In this document: positions 45,548-53,277 of the stretch, piece by piece | Layout: the number at the start of each line of letters is the position of its first letter | Position numbering within the stretch: position 1 is the first letter of the stretch | NCBI GenBank assembly: GCA_016719225.1 | Contig: JADKAN010000002.1 | Location: 620,001 to 684,000 of the forward strand | Source: Flavobacteriales bacterium | Lineage (GTDB): Bacteria > Bacteroidota > Bacteroidia > Flavobacteriales_F > PHOS-HE28 | Reading direction: 5' to 3' | Length of the DNA: 64,000 nucleotides | Notes under the pieces: model-generated | The model's input: only the letters and a program-made list of their open reading frames with translations | What the model was told of the DNA's origin: nothing | The model's database searches: none | Program-made: the position numbers and the translations under genes

Positions 45548-45733
45548 TCACATCCAGCGGTGCAGGTGCTCCATGAAGTCGTTCCGGAGCAAGGTATCCA
45601 GCGCTTCGGCTTCCGGTCCCAAAGCGTGCCCAAGCAGGATGCGGAGCAGGTGGGGCGAGCAAGGGTCCCATTGGGAGATCATCGCGATACCGGCGCGCGA
45701 GGTCACTTGAAATGCCCGGCTTGAGACCTGCAT
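45548..45733 (-). CDS. Small hypothetical protein, doubtful
   Basis: A 61-codon frame reads MQVSSRAFQVTSRAGIAMIS and ends LLRNDFMEHLHRWM, divergent from icmF. Its composition looks natural (helix-rich C-terminus, LLRILLGHALGPEAEALDTL), but no family is recognised and the frame could be chance in a GC-rich gap. The gap 45449-45754 otherwise holds only the icmF upstream region with a TATCTTCG -7-like box at 45743-45750. Confidence 0.3.
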   Translation of the reverse strand: MQVSSRAFQVTSRAGIAMISQWDPCSPHLLRILLGHALGPEAEALDTLLRNDFMEHLHRWM

Positions 45734-45754
45734 CCCCTCCAATATCTTCGCGCC

Positions 45755-48700
45755 ATGTCCCATACCGTTATCCCGCCTTACGTCCCCACCCACAAGATCC
45801 GCATCGTCACCGCCGCTTCACTGTTCGACGGCCACGATGTCTCCATCAACATCATGCGCCGCATTCTGCAAAGCACTGGCGCCGAGGTGATCCACCTGGG
45901 CCACGACCGCAGCGTGGAGGACGTGGTGAACACGGCGATCCAAGAGGACGCGCACGCCATCGCGATGACGAGCTACCAAGGTGGGCACGTGGAGTACTTC
46001 AAGTACATGCACGACCTGCTGAAGGAAAAGGGAGCGGGACGTATCAAGATCTTCGGCGGGGGAGGAGGGACCATCCTGCCGAGCGAGATCAAGGAGCTGG
46101 AGGAATATGGCATCACGCGTCTCTATCATCCGGACGACGGCCGCGCGATGGGCCTGCAAGGCATGATCAACGATATGCTGAAGCAGTGCGATTTCGACAT
46201 CAGCGACGATGTGAAAGCCGAGGTAAAGGACCTGTCGCCGCAGAACTGGCCCTCCATCGCGCGTTTGATCAGCACGGCGGAAAACCATCCGGAGGTTTTT
46301 AAGAAAGTCGAGGACGCCGTCCATGCAAAAGCCAAGGCCAGCACGGCGCCGGTCCTTGGTATCACGGGCACGGGCGGATCCGGAAAGAGCAGCATGGTGG
46401 ATGAATTGATCCGTCGCTTTTTGATCGATCAACCCACGAAGACCATCGGCGTGATCAGCGTGGACCCGAGCAAGCGCAAGACCGGTGGCGCGCTGCTGGG
46501 CGACCGCATCCGCATGAACAGCATCCGCGGCGAACGCGTGTACATGCGCTCGCTCGCCACGCGCCAAAGCAACCTCGCGCTGAGCAAGTACGTGCAGGAA
46601 GCGGTGAGCATCCTCAAGGCGGCGGGCTTCGACCTGATCGTCCTCGAGACCAGCGGCATCGGACAGAGCGACACCGAGATCCTCGACCACAGCGACGTCT
46701 CCCTCTACATCATGACGCCCGAGTTCGGCGCCGCTACCCAGCTGGAAAAGATCGACATGCTCGACTTCGCCGACGTGGTGGCCATCAACAAGTTCGACAA
46801 GCGCGGCGCCCTGGATGCGGTGCGCGACGTGAAGAAGCAGTACAAGCGCAACCACCTCCTCTTCGAAGCCAAGGACGAGGACCTGCCCGTGGTGGGCACC
46901 ATCGCCAGCCAGTTCAACGATCCCGGTACCAACACGCTCTATGAGCGCCTGATGCGCAAGATCAAGGAGAAGACCGGCGTCGATTTCCACAGCACCTTCC
47001 ACGGCCACGACGAGATGAGCGAGAAGGTCTGGATCATTCCGCCCGCGAAGAGCAGGTACTTGAGTGAGATCAGTGAGAGCAACAGGAGGTACGATTCGAA
47101 AGTGGACGCACAAGCGAACATCGCTGACCAGCTTTATGGTTTGTACAGTGCGGTGCTGACGTTCGGTGGACCGGATCTGCTTGAAGAAGCTGCAAGCCTT
47201 AAGCCACAAGCTGCAAGCTCGACCGTGGATAAGCTTGAGGCTAGCAGCTTGGAGCTTGAAGCTTTGACCAAGAAATTCCACGACATAAAAAAGGACCTCG
47301 ACCCCCACCTCTGGAGCATGATCAGCGGGTGGAAAGCCGAGGAAGCGCGCTACAGCGGTGAGTTCTACACCTACACCGTGCGCGGCAAGGAGATCAAAGT
47401 GCCGAACCATTCGGAGAGCCTCGCGCATTTGAAGATTCCGAAAGTGGCGCTGCCGAAGTTCCGCAGCTGGGGCGACAAGGTGCGCTGGGCCATGCAGGAG
47501 AACACGCCCGGCTTCTACCCCTACACGGCCGGCATCTATCCCTTCAAGCGCACCGGCGAAGATCCCGCGCGGATGTTCGCCGGCGAGGGCGGACCGGAGC
47601 GCACCAACAAGCGCTTCCACTACGTGAGCCAGGGCCTGCCCGCGAAGCGTCTCAGCACCGCCTTCGATAGTGTAACGCTCTACGGCCACGACCCCGGAAG
47701 GCGTCCCGACATCTACGGCAAAGTGGGCAACAGCGGCGTGAGCATCTGCTGCCTCGACGATGCCAAGAAGCTCTACAGCGGCTTCGACCTCACCGCACCC
47801 ACCACCAGCGTCAGCATGACCATCAACGGCCCTGCGCCCATGCTGCTCGGCTTCTTCATGAATGCCGCCATCGATCAGAACTGCGAGAAGTATATCCGGG
47901 AGCACAAGCTGGAGAAGGAGGTGGAGAAGAAGATCGCGGAGCGGTGGGGAGCTGTAAGCTCTAAGCCACAAGCCACAAGCTTGAAGCTTGGAGCTAGCGG
48001 CTTGAGGCCGCATTACCACGGTGAGATCCCCGAAGGCAACAACGGCCTAGGCCTACTCCTCCTCGGCATCACCGGCGATCAAGTCCTCCCCGCCGACGTC
48101 TACGAAAAGATAAAAACCGACACTCTCGCGCAGGTCCGCGGTACCGTGCAGGCCGACATCCTCAAGGAGGACCAGGCGCAGAACACCTGCATCTTCAGCA
48201 CGGAGTTCGCGCTGCGGCTCATGGGCGACGTGCAGCAGTACTTCATCGATGAGAAGGTGCGCAACTTCTACAGCGTCAGCATCAGCGGCTACCACATCGC
48301 GGAGGCCGGCGCGAACCCCATCAGCCAGCTCGCCTTCACGCTCAGCAATGGCTTCACGTACGTGGAGTACTACCTCAGCCGGGGCATGGACATCAACGCC
48401 TTCGCGCCCAACCTCAGCTTCTTCTTCAGCAACGGCATGGACCCCGAATACGCCGTGATGGGCCGCGTGGCGCGCCGCCTCTGGGCCAAGGCGATGAAGC
48501 ACCGCTACGGCGCCGACGAGCGCAGCCAGATGCTGAAGTACCACATCCAGACCAGCGGCCGCAGCCTCCACGCGCAGGAGATCGACTTCAACGACATCCG
48601 CACCACGCTGCAGGCGCTCTACGCCATCTACGACAACTGCAACAGCCTGCACACCAACGCCTACGACGAGGCCATCACCACGCCCACCGAGGAAAGCGTG

Positions 48701-49237
48701 CGCCGCGCCATGGCCATCCAGCTCATCATCAACAAGGAGCTCGGCCTGGCCAAGAACGAGAACCCGCTGCAAGGCTCCTTCATCATCGAAGAGCTGACGG
48801 ACCTGGTGGAGGACGCGGTGCTGAAGGAGTTCGACCGCATCACCGAACGCGGTGGTGTGCTCGGCGCCATGGAGACGATGTACCAGCGCAGCCGCATCCA
48901 AGAGGAAAGCCTCTACTATGAAACGCTGAAGCATAACGGCGAATACCCCGTCATCGGCGTGAACACCTTCCTCAGCAGCAAGGGCTCACCCACGGTATTG
49001 CCGAAGGAGGTGATCCGCGCGACCGAGGAAGAGAAGCAAGCGCAGATCAAGACGGCGGAGAATTTGCAGAAGGCTTACGCCACGGAAAGCGCTGCGGCGT
49101 TGAAGGAACTGCAACATGCGGCGATCAAGAATGAGAATATGTTCGCTGTCTTGATGGAGGCTACCAAGTATTGCAGCCTTGGCCAATTGACCGCCGCAAT
49201 GTTTGAAGTGGGTGGACAGTACCGCCGGAACATGTAG
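45755..49237 (+). CDS. icmF: Fused isobutyryl-CoA mutase IcmF (B12-binding, G-protein chaperone and mutase domains)
   Basis: The 1160-aa enzyme isomerises branched and linear acyl-CoAs (isobutyryl/butyryl type) with adenosylcobalamin. Residues 12-150 are the B12-binding domain (SLFDGHDVSINIMRRI, with His27 the likely cobalt ligand). Residues 195-420 are the MeaB-like G-protein chaperone (P-loop GITGTGGSGKSSM; VVAINKFDKRGALDAV). From about 530 on is the TIM-barrel mutase (ENTPGFYPYTAGIYPFKRTG, YHIAEAGANPISQLAFTLSN). The layout is that of IcmF, not of separate MutA/MutB. It is roughly 60-70 residues longer than usual, explained by two repeat-derived insertions. The start follows the -7-like box by 4 nt. 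Confidence 0.94.
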   Translation: MSHTVIPPYVPTHKIRIVTAASLFDGHDVSINIMRRILQSTGAEVIHLGHDRSVEDVVNTAIQEDAHAIAMTSYQGGHVEYFKYMHDLLKEKGAGRIKIFGGGGGTILPSEIKELEEYGITRLYHPDDGRAMGLQGMINDMLKQCDFDISDDVKAEVKDLSPQNWPSIARLISTAENHPEVFKKVEDAVHAKAKASTAPVLGITGTGGSGKSSMVDELIRRFLIDQPTKTIGVISVDPSKRKTGGALLGDRIRMNSIRGERVYMRSLATRQSNLALSKYVQEAVSILKAAGFDLIVLETSGIGQSDTEILDHSDVSLYIMTPEFGAATQLEKIDMLDFADVVAINKFDKRGALDAVRDVKKQYKRNHLLFEAKDEDLPVVGTIASQFNDPGTNTLYERLMRKIKEKTGVDFHSTFHGHDEMSEKVWIIPPAKSRYLSEISESNRRYDSKVDAQANIADQLYGLYSAVLTFGGPDLLEEAASLKPQAASSTVDKLEASSLELEALTKKFHDIKKDLDPHLWSMISGWKAEEARYSGEFYTYTVRGKEIKVPNHSESLAHLKIPKVALPKFRSWGDKVRWAMQENTPGFYPYTAGIYPFKRTGEDPARMFAGEGGPERTNKRFHYVSQGLPAKRLSTAFDSVTLYGHDPGRRPDIYGKVGNSGVSICCLDDAKKLYSGFDLTAPTTSVSMTINGPAPMLLGFFMNAAIDQNCEKYIREHKLEKEVEKKIAERWGAVSSKPQATSLKLGASGLRPHYHGEIPEGNNGLGLLLLGITGDQVLPADVYEKIKTDTLAQVRGTVQADILKEDQAQNTCIFSTEFALRLMGDVQQYFIDEKVRNFYSVSISGYHIAEAGANPISQLAFTLSNGFTYVEYYLSRGMDINAFAPNLSFFFSNGMDPEYAVMGRVARRLWAKAMKHRYGADERSQMLKYHIQTSGRSLHAQEIDFNDIRTTLQALYAIYDNCNSLHTNAYDEAITTPTEESVRRAMAIQLIINKELGLAKNENPLQGSFIIEELTDLVEDAVLKEFDRITERGGVLGAMETMYQRSRIQEESLYYETLKHNGEYPVIGVNTFLSSKGSPTVLPKEVIRATEEEKQAQIKTAENLQKAYATESAAALKELQHAAIKNENMFAVLMEATKYCSLGQLTAAMFEVGGQYRRNM
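47183..47270 (+). repeat. Palindromic AAGC-repeat inserted in frame in icmF, copy 1
   Basis: This stretch encodes roughly EEAASLKPQAASSTVDKLEA and then SSLELEALTKK (about residues 477-505), between the G-domain and mutase. The DNA consists of AAGCCTTAAGCCACAAGCTG-like units and their reverse complement (GCAGCTTGGAGCTTGAAGCT), so it is palindromic. Related repeats lie at 11277-11359 and 47949-48008. Confidence 0.6.
47949..48008 (+). repeat. Palindromic AAGC-repeat inserted in frame in icmF, copy 2
   Basis: This stretch encodes GAVSSKPQATSLKLGASGLR (about residues 732-751), between a KKIAER helix and the conserved YHGEIPEGNNGLGLLLLG segment. TAAGCTCTAAGCCACAAGCC and AAGCTTGAAGCTTGGAGCTA are near reverse complements. 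Confidence 0.6.
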
Positions 49238-49243
49238 CCGACC

Positions 49244-49615
49244 ATGTCGCTACTTGAAAGGCTTGTGGGGCAAACCGTGCTGACAGTGTCGGACGATATA
49301 GCTACTTACATCCCATTGGACAGTCCTTTACCTTTTCCGGAGAGTGGTCAAGCTGTGATCGTGCGGGTGATTGCATTCGTAGACTATCAACTGAGCATAA
49401 CCAACCCAGTGCGCGTTATTCGAAGTGATGGTTCTCCAGAACTGAGCTCCTTGGTAGGAATGATGGCAAGCCGGGTTGAAGAGAACGAGCGCAAGGCGCT
49501 GATCGGATTCAATGGCGACCTAGAGTTGGAGATCGATCTACGCGATGAGAGCTTCATCGGACCTGAGGCCATGGTATTGCATGGACCGAACGATCACATC
49601 GTAGTGTGGAACTGA
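49244..49615 (+). CDS. Hypothetical protein
   Basis: The 123-aa product (MSLLERLVGQTVLTVSDDIA...) has mixed alpha/beta character, no signal peptide and no recognised domain. It starts 7 nt after the icmF stop and may share its transcript. Its stop overlaps the start of a degenerate copy of the icmF 3' end, so it may have arrived together with that duplication. Confidence 0.6.
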   Translation: MSLLERLVGQTVLTVSDDIATYIPLDSPLPFPESGQAVIVRVIAFVDYQLSITNPVRVIRSDGSPELSSLVGMMASRVEENERKALIGFNGDLELEIDLRDESFIGPEAMVLHGPNDHIVVWN

Positions 49616-49697
49616 TGGAAGCCACGAAGTATTGGTCGCTGAGGCAGCTGACAGCAGCGATGTTCGAGGTGGGGGGTAGTATCGGAGGAATATGTAG
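49615..49697 (+). pseudogene. Degenerate second copy of the icmF 3' end
   Basis: The sequence reads MEATKYWSLRQLTAAMFEVGG, nearly the last residues of IcmF (MEATKYCSLGQLTAAMFEVGG). After a one-nucleotide shift the reading YRRNM and the TAG stop (49695-49697) also match the genuine C-terminus. It is therefore a relic of a mutase gene's 3' end. Confidence 0.75.
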
Positions 49698-49703
49698 AGT
49701 GCG

Positions 49704-49922
49704 ATGAAAGGCCCGCTGATGACATTGATCTACTTCACGTTGATCGTGCTGGGCGTGGCCGCAATTTGGTTCTGGTTGATGTATAGCGCAGGCGTACACG
49801 GCACCTTCCGCTTTCGATGGGATGAGTGGGAGAACTGGCTGCTGATCGCGGTGATCCTGCTCTGCTTCGGACTACCGATCAGGAACCTCTTGGTCGTGGC
49901 GCGTAGTAAGAGGCAAGGTTAA
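49704..49922 (+). CDS. Small two-TM membrane protein
   Basis: The 72-aa protein has two hydrophobic segments: MTLIYFTLIVLGVAAIWFWL (residues 6-25) and NWLLIAVILLCFGLPIRNLL (residues 44-63), separated by an aromatic-rich loop (HGTFRFRWDEWE). No family is recognised. Its ATG sits just after the icmF relic. Confidence 0.55.
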   Translation: MKGPLMTLIYFTLIVLGVAAIWFWLMYSAGVHGTFRFRWDEWENWLLIAVILLCFGLPIRNLLVVARSKRQG

Positions 49923-50032
49923 GGTTTGGGCGTTCCGGCTCGAAGACTCGCCGTCGGGCTTTTCCCTCCAAGTCCTCAGCCGGATTACCGGCTTCCGGGC
50001 TTTCCGGTCCAATCCCTAACGCGAAATGCGGA
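49923..50032. other. Left boundary of the CBASS island with imperfect direct repeats
   Basis: Between the small membrane gene and the CBASS operon end, CGGGCTTTTCCCTCCAAGTC (near 49956) and CCGGGCTTTCCGGTCCAATC (near 49997) form an imperfect direct repeat of about 20 nt spaced 41 nt. No coding frame is seen. This could be a dispersed repeat or the trace of an integration event. Confidence 0.35.
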
Positions 50033-50884
50033 TCAGCCTTTGCTCCACTTCATGTTGTGGGCCCACTTGGTGTGCTTCGCAATCTCGTACACCCGTGTTC
50101 TTGTTCCTTCGTCATGGCCAAGGCGATCAATCAAATATGATGACGCCCATATGTAATCCGGTTTGTCGCCTTCTGCTAGAAGAGCTTCAAGGACCGGACG
50201 TTGCTCGTCGTTTATCTCGAGGTCAAAAATGTCGAACTGGAACATTCCCTTGCCTCCTGTATCCAATTCGATGATTGGGGTTCGGATGGTGCCTCGGAAG
50301 TGATAGTCGATGTATCGGAATGCCTTGGTGTGGTTCAGTATTCCCGTAGTCAGAAGTTCTTCGCAGAATTCTCTCCACGGGGATGTTTCTCGGTCCTGCT
50401 TCGAATCGAACCAATCCAAAAACTCCAAAACATGCTTGCCGGGAACATGTACTCTTAGGTCACCCTTGGCGATGCCGAGTTCTGTGTTGATGTGGCGGTC
50501 TGGCCGAATATCAAGCTCACGAAAGATCTTCTCAGAGCCAGGTAGCGTCTTGTAAACACCGCCGACTGGCTGAAAAAGTTCTCGCCTCGTATTCTTCACG
50601 AGCAAGTACTTGTCATCCACCTTGATTCTGTAGAGATAGGCGATTGACAGGCGTATTTCTTCATTGCGAAGAAGAACGGTCGTTTGAAAGTAGAACCAAA
50701 GCCGATGAACGTTCTGTAAGAAGCTCAACAGGCCTAGAAGAACGATGCCGCCGATTAGTTCAATACTAATCCCTATCGCGGTGTTCCACTTGTCCACATT
50801 GACTACCGGCGGGTAGCACAGGCGCCAGAAGATGAACAGACCGAAGATGATCAGAACCGTGAGCCGTGCTTGTTTTGGCGTCAT
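50033..50884 (-). CDS. cap16: CBASS effector: two-TM protein with SMODS-associated NUDIX-like domain (Cap16-like)
   Basis: The 283-aa protein has two membrane helices (LTVLIIFGLFIFWRLCYP at residues 8-25; GISIELIGGIVLLGLLSFLQ at 38-57). From residue 90 it has a NUDIX-like fold (KVDDKYLLVKNTRRELFQPV, GGVYKTLPGSEKIF), and REFCEELLTTGIL (171-183) resembles the REUxEE half of a Nudix box; the rest of the box is not recognisable, so it may sense rather than hydrolyse a nucleotide. This architecture matches the TM-NUDIX CBASS effectors, which are thought to disrupt the inner membrane when bound by the cyclic oligonucleotide. It overlaps the ATPase gene by ATGA. Confidence 0.85.
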   Translation of the reverse strand: MTPKQARLTVLIIFGLFIFWRLCYPPVVNVDKWNTAIGISIELIGGIVLLGLLSFLQNVHRLWFYFQTTVLLRNEEIRLSIAYLYRIKVDDKYLLVKNTRRELFQPVGGVYKTLPGSEKIFRELDIRPDRHINTELGIAKGDLRVHVPGKHVLEFLDWFDSKQDRETSPWREFCEELLTTGILNHTKAFRYIDYHFRGTIRTPIIELDTGGKGMFQFDIFDLEINDEQRPVLEALLAEGDKPDYIWASSYLIDRLGHDEGTRTRVYEIAKHTKWAHNMKWSKG

Positions 50885-51768
50885 TGTATAGCAGGGCTTG
50901 GCCGGGTAAGTTCAGCAGCAAGTTTCAAGGCCGCGAAAGACAGAGGGTGGTCCGGGTAGCATGATGCCACAGCCTCAGGTATGAGCCGCAGTCTGATGTC
51001 CGAGAACGAGTGTCCAAGACCGTCGTTCTGGTCTGGACCAGTAAGTTCTGCTAGTTCGTGAAGTTCCTTCTTGGTCAACTTCAATCCCGTGAGCCCCTTC
51101 TGAAACAACTCGACGCGTTCTTCTTCTGAGGGACGCTCAAACTGGAGCACCACAGCCGCGCGCCGAACAATCGCTTCATCCAGGAGGTGCATCCGGTTGG
51201 TGGACATGAAGACCACCGCTCGACCTCTGAGTTCCCGGAGTTCGTCCAGCTTTTGGATGAGTGTGTTCACCGCTGCCTTCTCTTCTTGGTGCATCTGGAG
51301 GGTTGAACGCGATGTGGCAATGGCGTCAGCCTCATCAATGAGCAGAAAGGCCAAACGCTTCTTACCGGCTTCGACCTTTACCTTCTCAAAGGCATCATTC
51401 ACCAAGTTGCCCATCTGTCCATGAAGCCCTTCACCGCGAACGCGTGTGCTCAGTCGCAGGAAGAAACCTTCTTTGCCTAGCTCACGAGCGATCGCATCGG
51501 ATAACACCTCCGCTGATATCGTCTTGCCGGTACCCGCATCACCCGCGAGGATCACCAAAGGGTGACGATCGGCCATGTGCCCGACAATCGGCAGTTCAAC
51601 ATGATGGTGCTTCAAGCTCCAAGCCTTAAGGCCGTCGGGATCAAGAAGCATTTTAAGGTTTGCATGAACCCGAACGAATCGAGGCTCGAAACCAACAAGA
51701 GCCTCGCGGCGAGCAGCGATCGCGGAATTGGGCAACTCCAGAATGTTGTCGAAGACGTTCGTGGCCAT
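50881..51768 (-). CDS. cap6: CBASS TRIP13-like AAA+ ATPase
   Basis: The 295-aa protein is an AAA+ ATPase: Walker A AGDAGTGKTISAEVL near residue 75, Walker B FLLIDEADAIATS near 141, sensor 1 VVFMSTNRMHLLD, and the arginine-finger region EAIVRRAAVVLQF. Its closest recognisable relatives are the TRIP13/Pch2-like ATPases of type III CBASS, which disassemble the HORMA-CD-NTase complex to reset it. It sits between a HORMA gene (1-nt overlap, TAATG) and the effector (4-nt overlap), as expected for that role. Confidence 0.9.
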   Translation of the reverse strand: MATNVFDNILELPNSAIAARREALVGFEPRFVRVHANLKMLLDPDGLKAWSLKHHHVELPIVGHMADRHPLVILAGDAGTGKTISAEVLSDAIARELGKEGFFLRLSTRVRGEGLHGQMGNLVNDAFEKVKVEAGKKRLAFLLIDEADAIATSRSTLQMHQEEKAAVNTLIQKLDELRELRGRAVVFMSTNRMHLLDEAIVRRAAVVLQFERPSEEERVELFQKGLTGLKLTKKELHELAELTGPDQNDGLGHSFSDIRLRLIPEAVASCYPDHPLSFAALKLAAELTRPSPAIQ

Positions 51769-52277
51769 TAGCTATAGTTCTCCTTTTGCAGTTCGTATCC
51801 CGTGCTCGCGTACAATTGCCCGCTTGCCTTCTTGAGGTGGGCGTAGGTTGTATCAATGCCCGAAGGCCCCCAACCAATTTTGAAGCCCTTGCCTCTTCGA
51901 AATTCAACTTTGGCGGCGTCGCTCAGGTTCCTCCATGACGACGAATAGCTGAGGACCACCGATAGTGAAGTGCCCGCCAAGTCCTGCCAATCGTTACCGC
52001 CAGCCCGATCGCCGGACATGGCTGAGCCATCTGCGTTGACCCGGAACTTTGTGGCCTTGACCACGGCTCCGTCGGCAGCACTTAGGACAATGTCAACGGT
52101 GGATAGGTGCTTCTCCTCTGCGAGTGCCAGTATATCATGGAAAATATCATCTACGTATGGCATGCTCCACTTGTTGGTTCGCCTCGCGATTATCCGGAGG
52201 TCGGCCTCGAAGGATTCGAACGTCTTGCGGATGTCCAATACAGTGTAGGTCTGGGTGGCTGTCGTTGTCTGGGTCAT
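51768..52277 (-). CDS. cap7: CBASS HORMA domain protein
   Basis: The 169-aa protein (MTQTTTATQTYTVLDIRKTF...) matches bacterial HORMA family proteins: an N-terminal helix with YTVLDIRKTFESFEADLRII, an ARRTNKWSMPYVDDIFHDIL core, VDIVLSAADGAVVKATKFRV strand pair, and the C-terminal safety-belt region with WRNLSDAAKVEFRRGKGFKI. In type III CBASS such HORMA proteins bind a closure-motif peptide and activate the CD-NTase. Only one HORMA gene is present. The ATG at 52277 overlaps the CD-NTase stop (ATGA); a longer reading from 52319 is discarded. Confidence 0.85.
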   Translation of the reverse strand: MTQTTTATQTYTVLDIRKTFESFEADLRIIARRTNKWSMPYVDDIFHDILALAEEKHLSTVDIVLSAADGAVVKATKFRVNADGSAMSGDRAGGNDWQDLAGTSLSVVLSYSSSWRNLSDAAKVEFRRGKGFKIGWGPSGIDTTYAHLKKASGQLYASTGYELQKENYS

Positions 52278-53263
52278 GATTCGGTGATATTGAAGGATGG
52301 GCCGAACACACGCTTCCATTCGTCGACGGTTTCGCCCTCGTAGTTCTTGGCCTGTGCGATGTTCAGTGATTCGAAAGCATCATCCGCTTGCTTGCGGATC
52401 TCTGCCCATGCATCGGCGTCCACCTTCTTGGCCGCGTTGTTCTCATTGTTCGTCGGGTCCGCAATGAAAACAGCGCTCGTATAGGCAGGAACGGTATTGA
52501 TAGCACCAGCGAACTTGATCACTGGGAAGGACTGAGCACTGACCGCTTGGAAGAACCGGATGATGCCCTCTTCGATACTTCCCGCTAACCCATGCGTCGT
52601 ATCCAGGTAGGCGACGATTAGCTCTATGGCGAACGAGGAAAGTCCGCCGTTGTCGTCATCTGGCTTTAACTCCTTGTAATTCCGCCACCACTTGAGCGCC
52701 CGCACAATGGACGTGTAGTTGGGGTTTTTCTCCTTTGCGGTCGAAGCGAAGTCCAACTGCTTGGTCACACTTGTGATGTACTTCTTGTCGCTTCCCCCTC
52801 TTGCTGGTTGCCACACGTAGTCTTTAGGGCTCGCTAGCGCTACGACTGGTACTATGTCCAGTTCGAGGCCTGTTCCCGTGAACGTGATCTTGATGGACTT
52901 CGTGTTGCCTTCGGCGTCAACGTCTTTGCTGATGTCCTTGCTGGGGTATATCTCTTCTAGATATCCGACCAAGAAGTCGTGGAGCTTTTTCATGTCGCTG
53001 GCGGTCGCTTCGTCTCCGTCAACGTATAGGACAAGGTCAATATCAATGGGATGGTCGCCGGTAGCTCGAAGAATGGTGCGCTTCTTCCAAGACCCAGCAA
53101 GAAGATACTTGCTAACGCGAAGGCCTGTGTGCTTGTCTTCGTTGATCTTGGCCTCCAACCGCTCCTTGATGAACTCGATCTGCTTCCTGTACTTGGGCAT
53201 CGCATCCTTCTGAAGCTTGATGCGGTTGATGAAATTTCCGAGCTGGGTATTGTTCAATTTCAT
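52274..53263 (-). CDS. CBASS CD-NTase (cGAS/DncV-like nucleotidyltransferase)
   Basis: The 329-aa protein has the nucleotidyltransferase core of CD-NTases. The GS motif is SKYLLAGSWKKRTIL (Gly57-Ser58), the two metal-binding Asp are in HPIDIDLVLYVDGDE (Asp74 and Asp76), and the third in TGLELDIVPVVA (Asp136). The OAS1-like C-terminal helical domain follows (SSFAIELIVAYLDT). It would make a cyclic oligonucleotide that activates the effector. Clade is not assigned from sequence alone; type III partners favour clades C or D. A start further upstream overlaps the J-domain gene and is rejected. Confidence 0.92.
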   Translation of the reverse strand: MKLNNTQLGNFINRIKLQKDAMPKYRKQIEFIKERLEAKINEDKHTGLRVSKYLLAGSWKKRTILRATGDHPIDIDLVLYVDGDEATASDMKKLHDFLVGYLEEIYPSKDISKDVDAEGNTKSIKITFTGTGLELDIVPVVALASPKDYVWQPARGGSDKKYITSVTKQLDFASTAKEKNPNYTSIVRALKWWRNYKELKPDDDNGGLSSFAIELIVAYLDTTHGLAGSIEEGIIRFFQAVSAQSFPVIKFAGAINTVPAYTSAVFIADPTNNENNAAKKVDADAWAEIRKQADDAFESLNIAQAKNYEGETVDEWKRVFGPSFNITES

Positions 53264-53277
53264 GATTGTTCGATGAA

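Noticed and set aside
45818..48019. 733-codon frame opposite icmF
   Set aside because: Antisense shadow; icmF on the plus strand is fully supported by domains.
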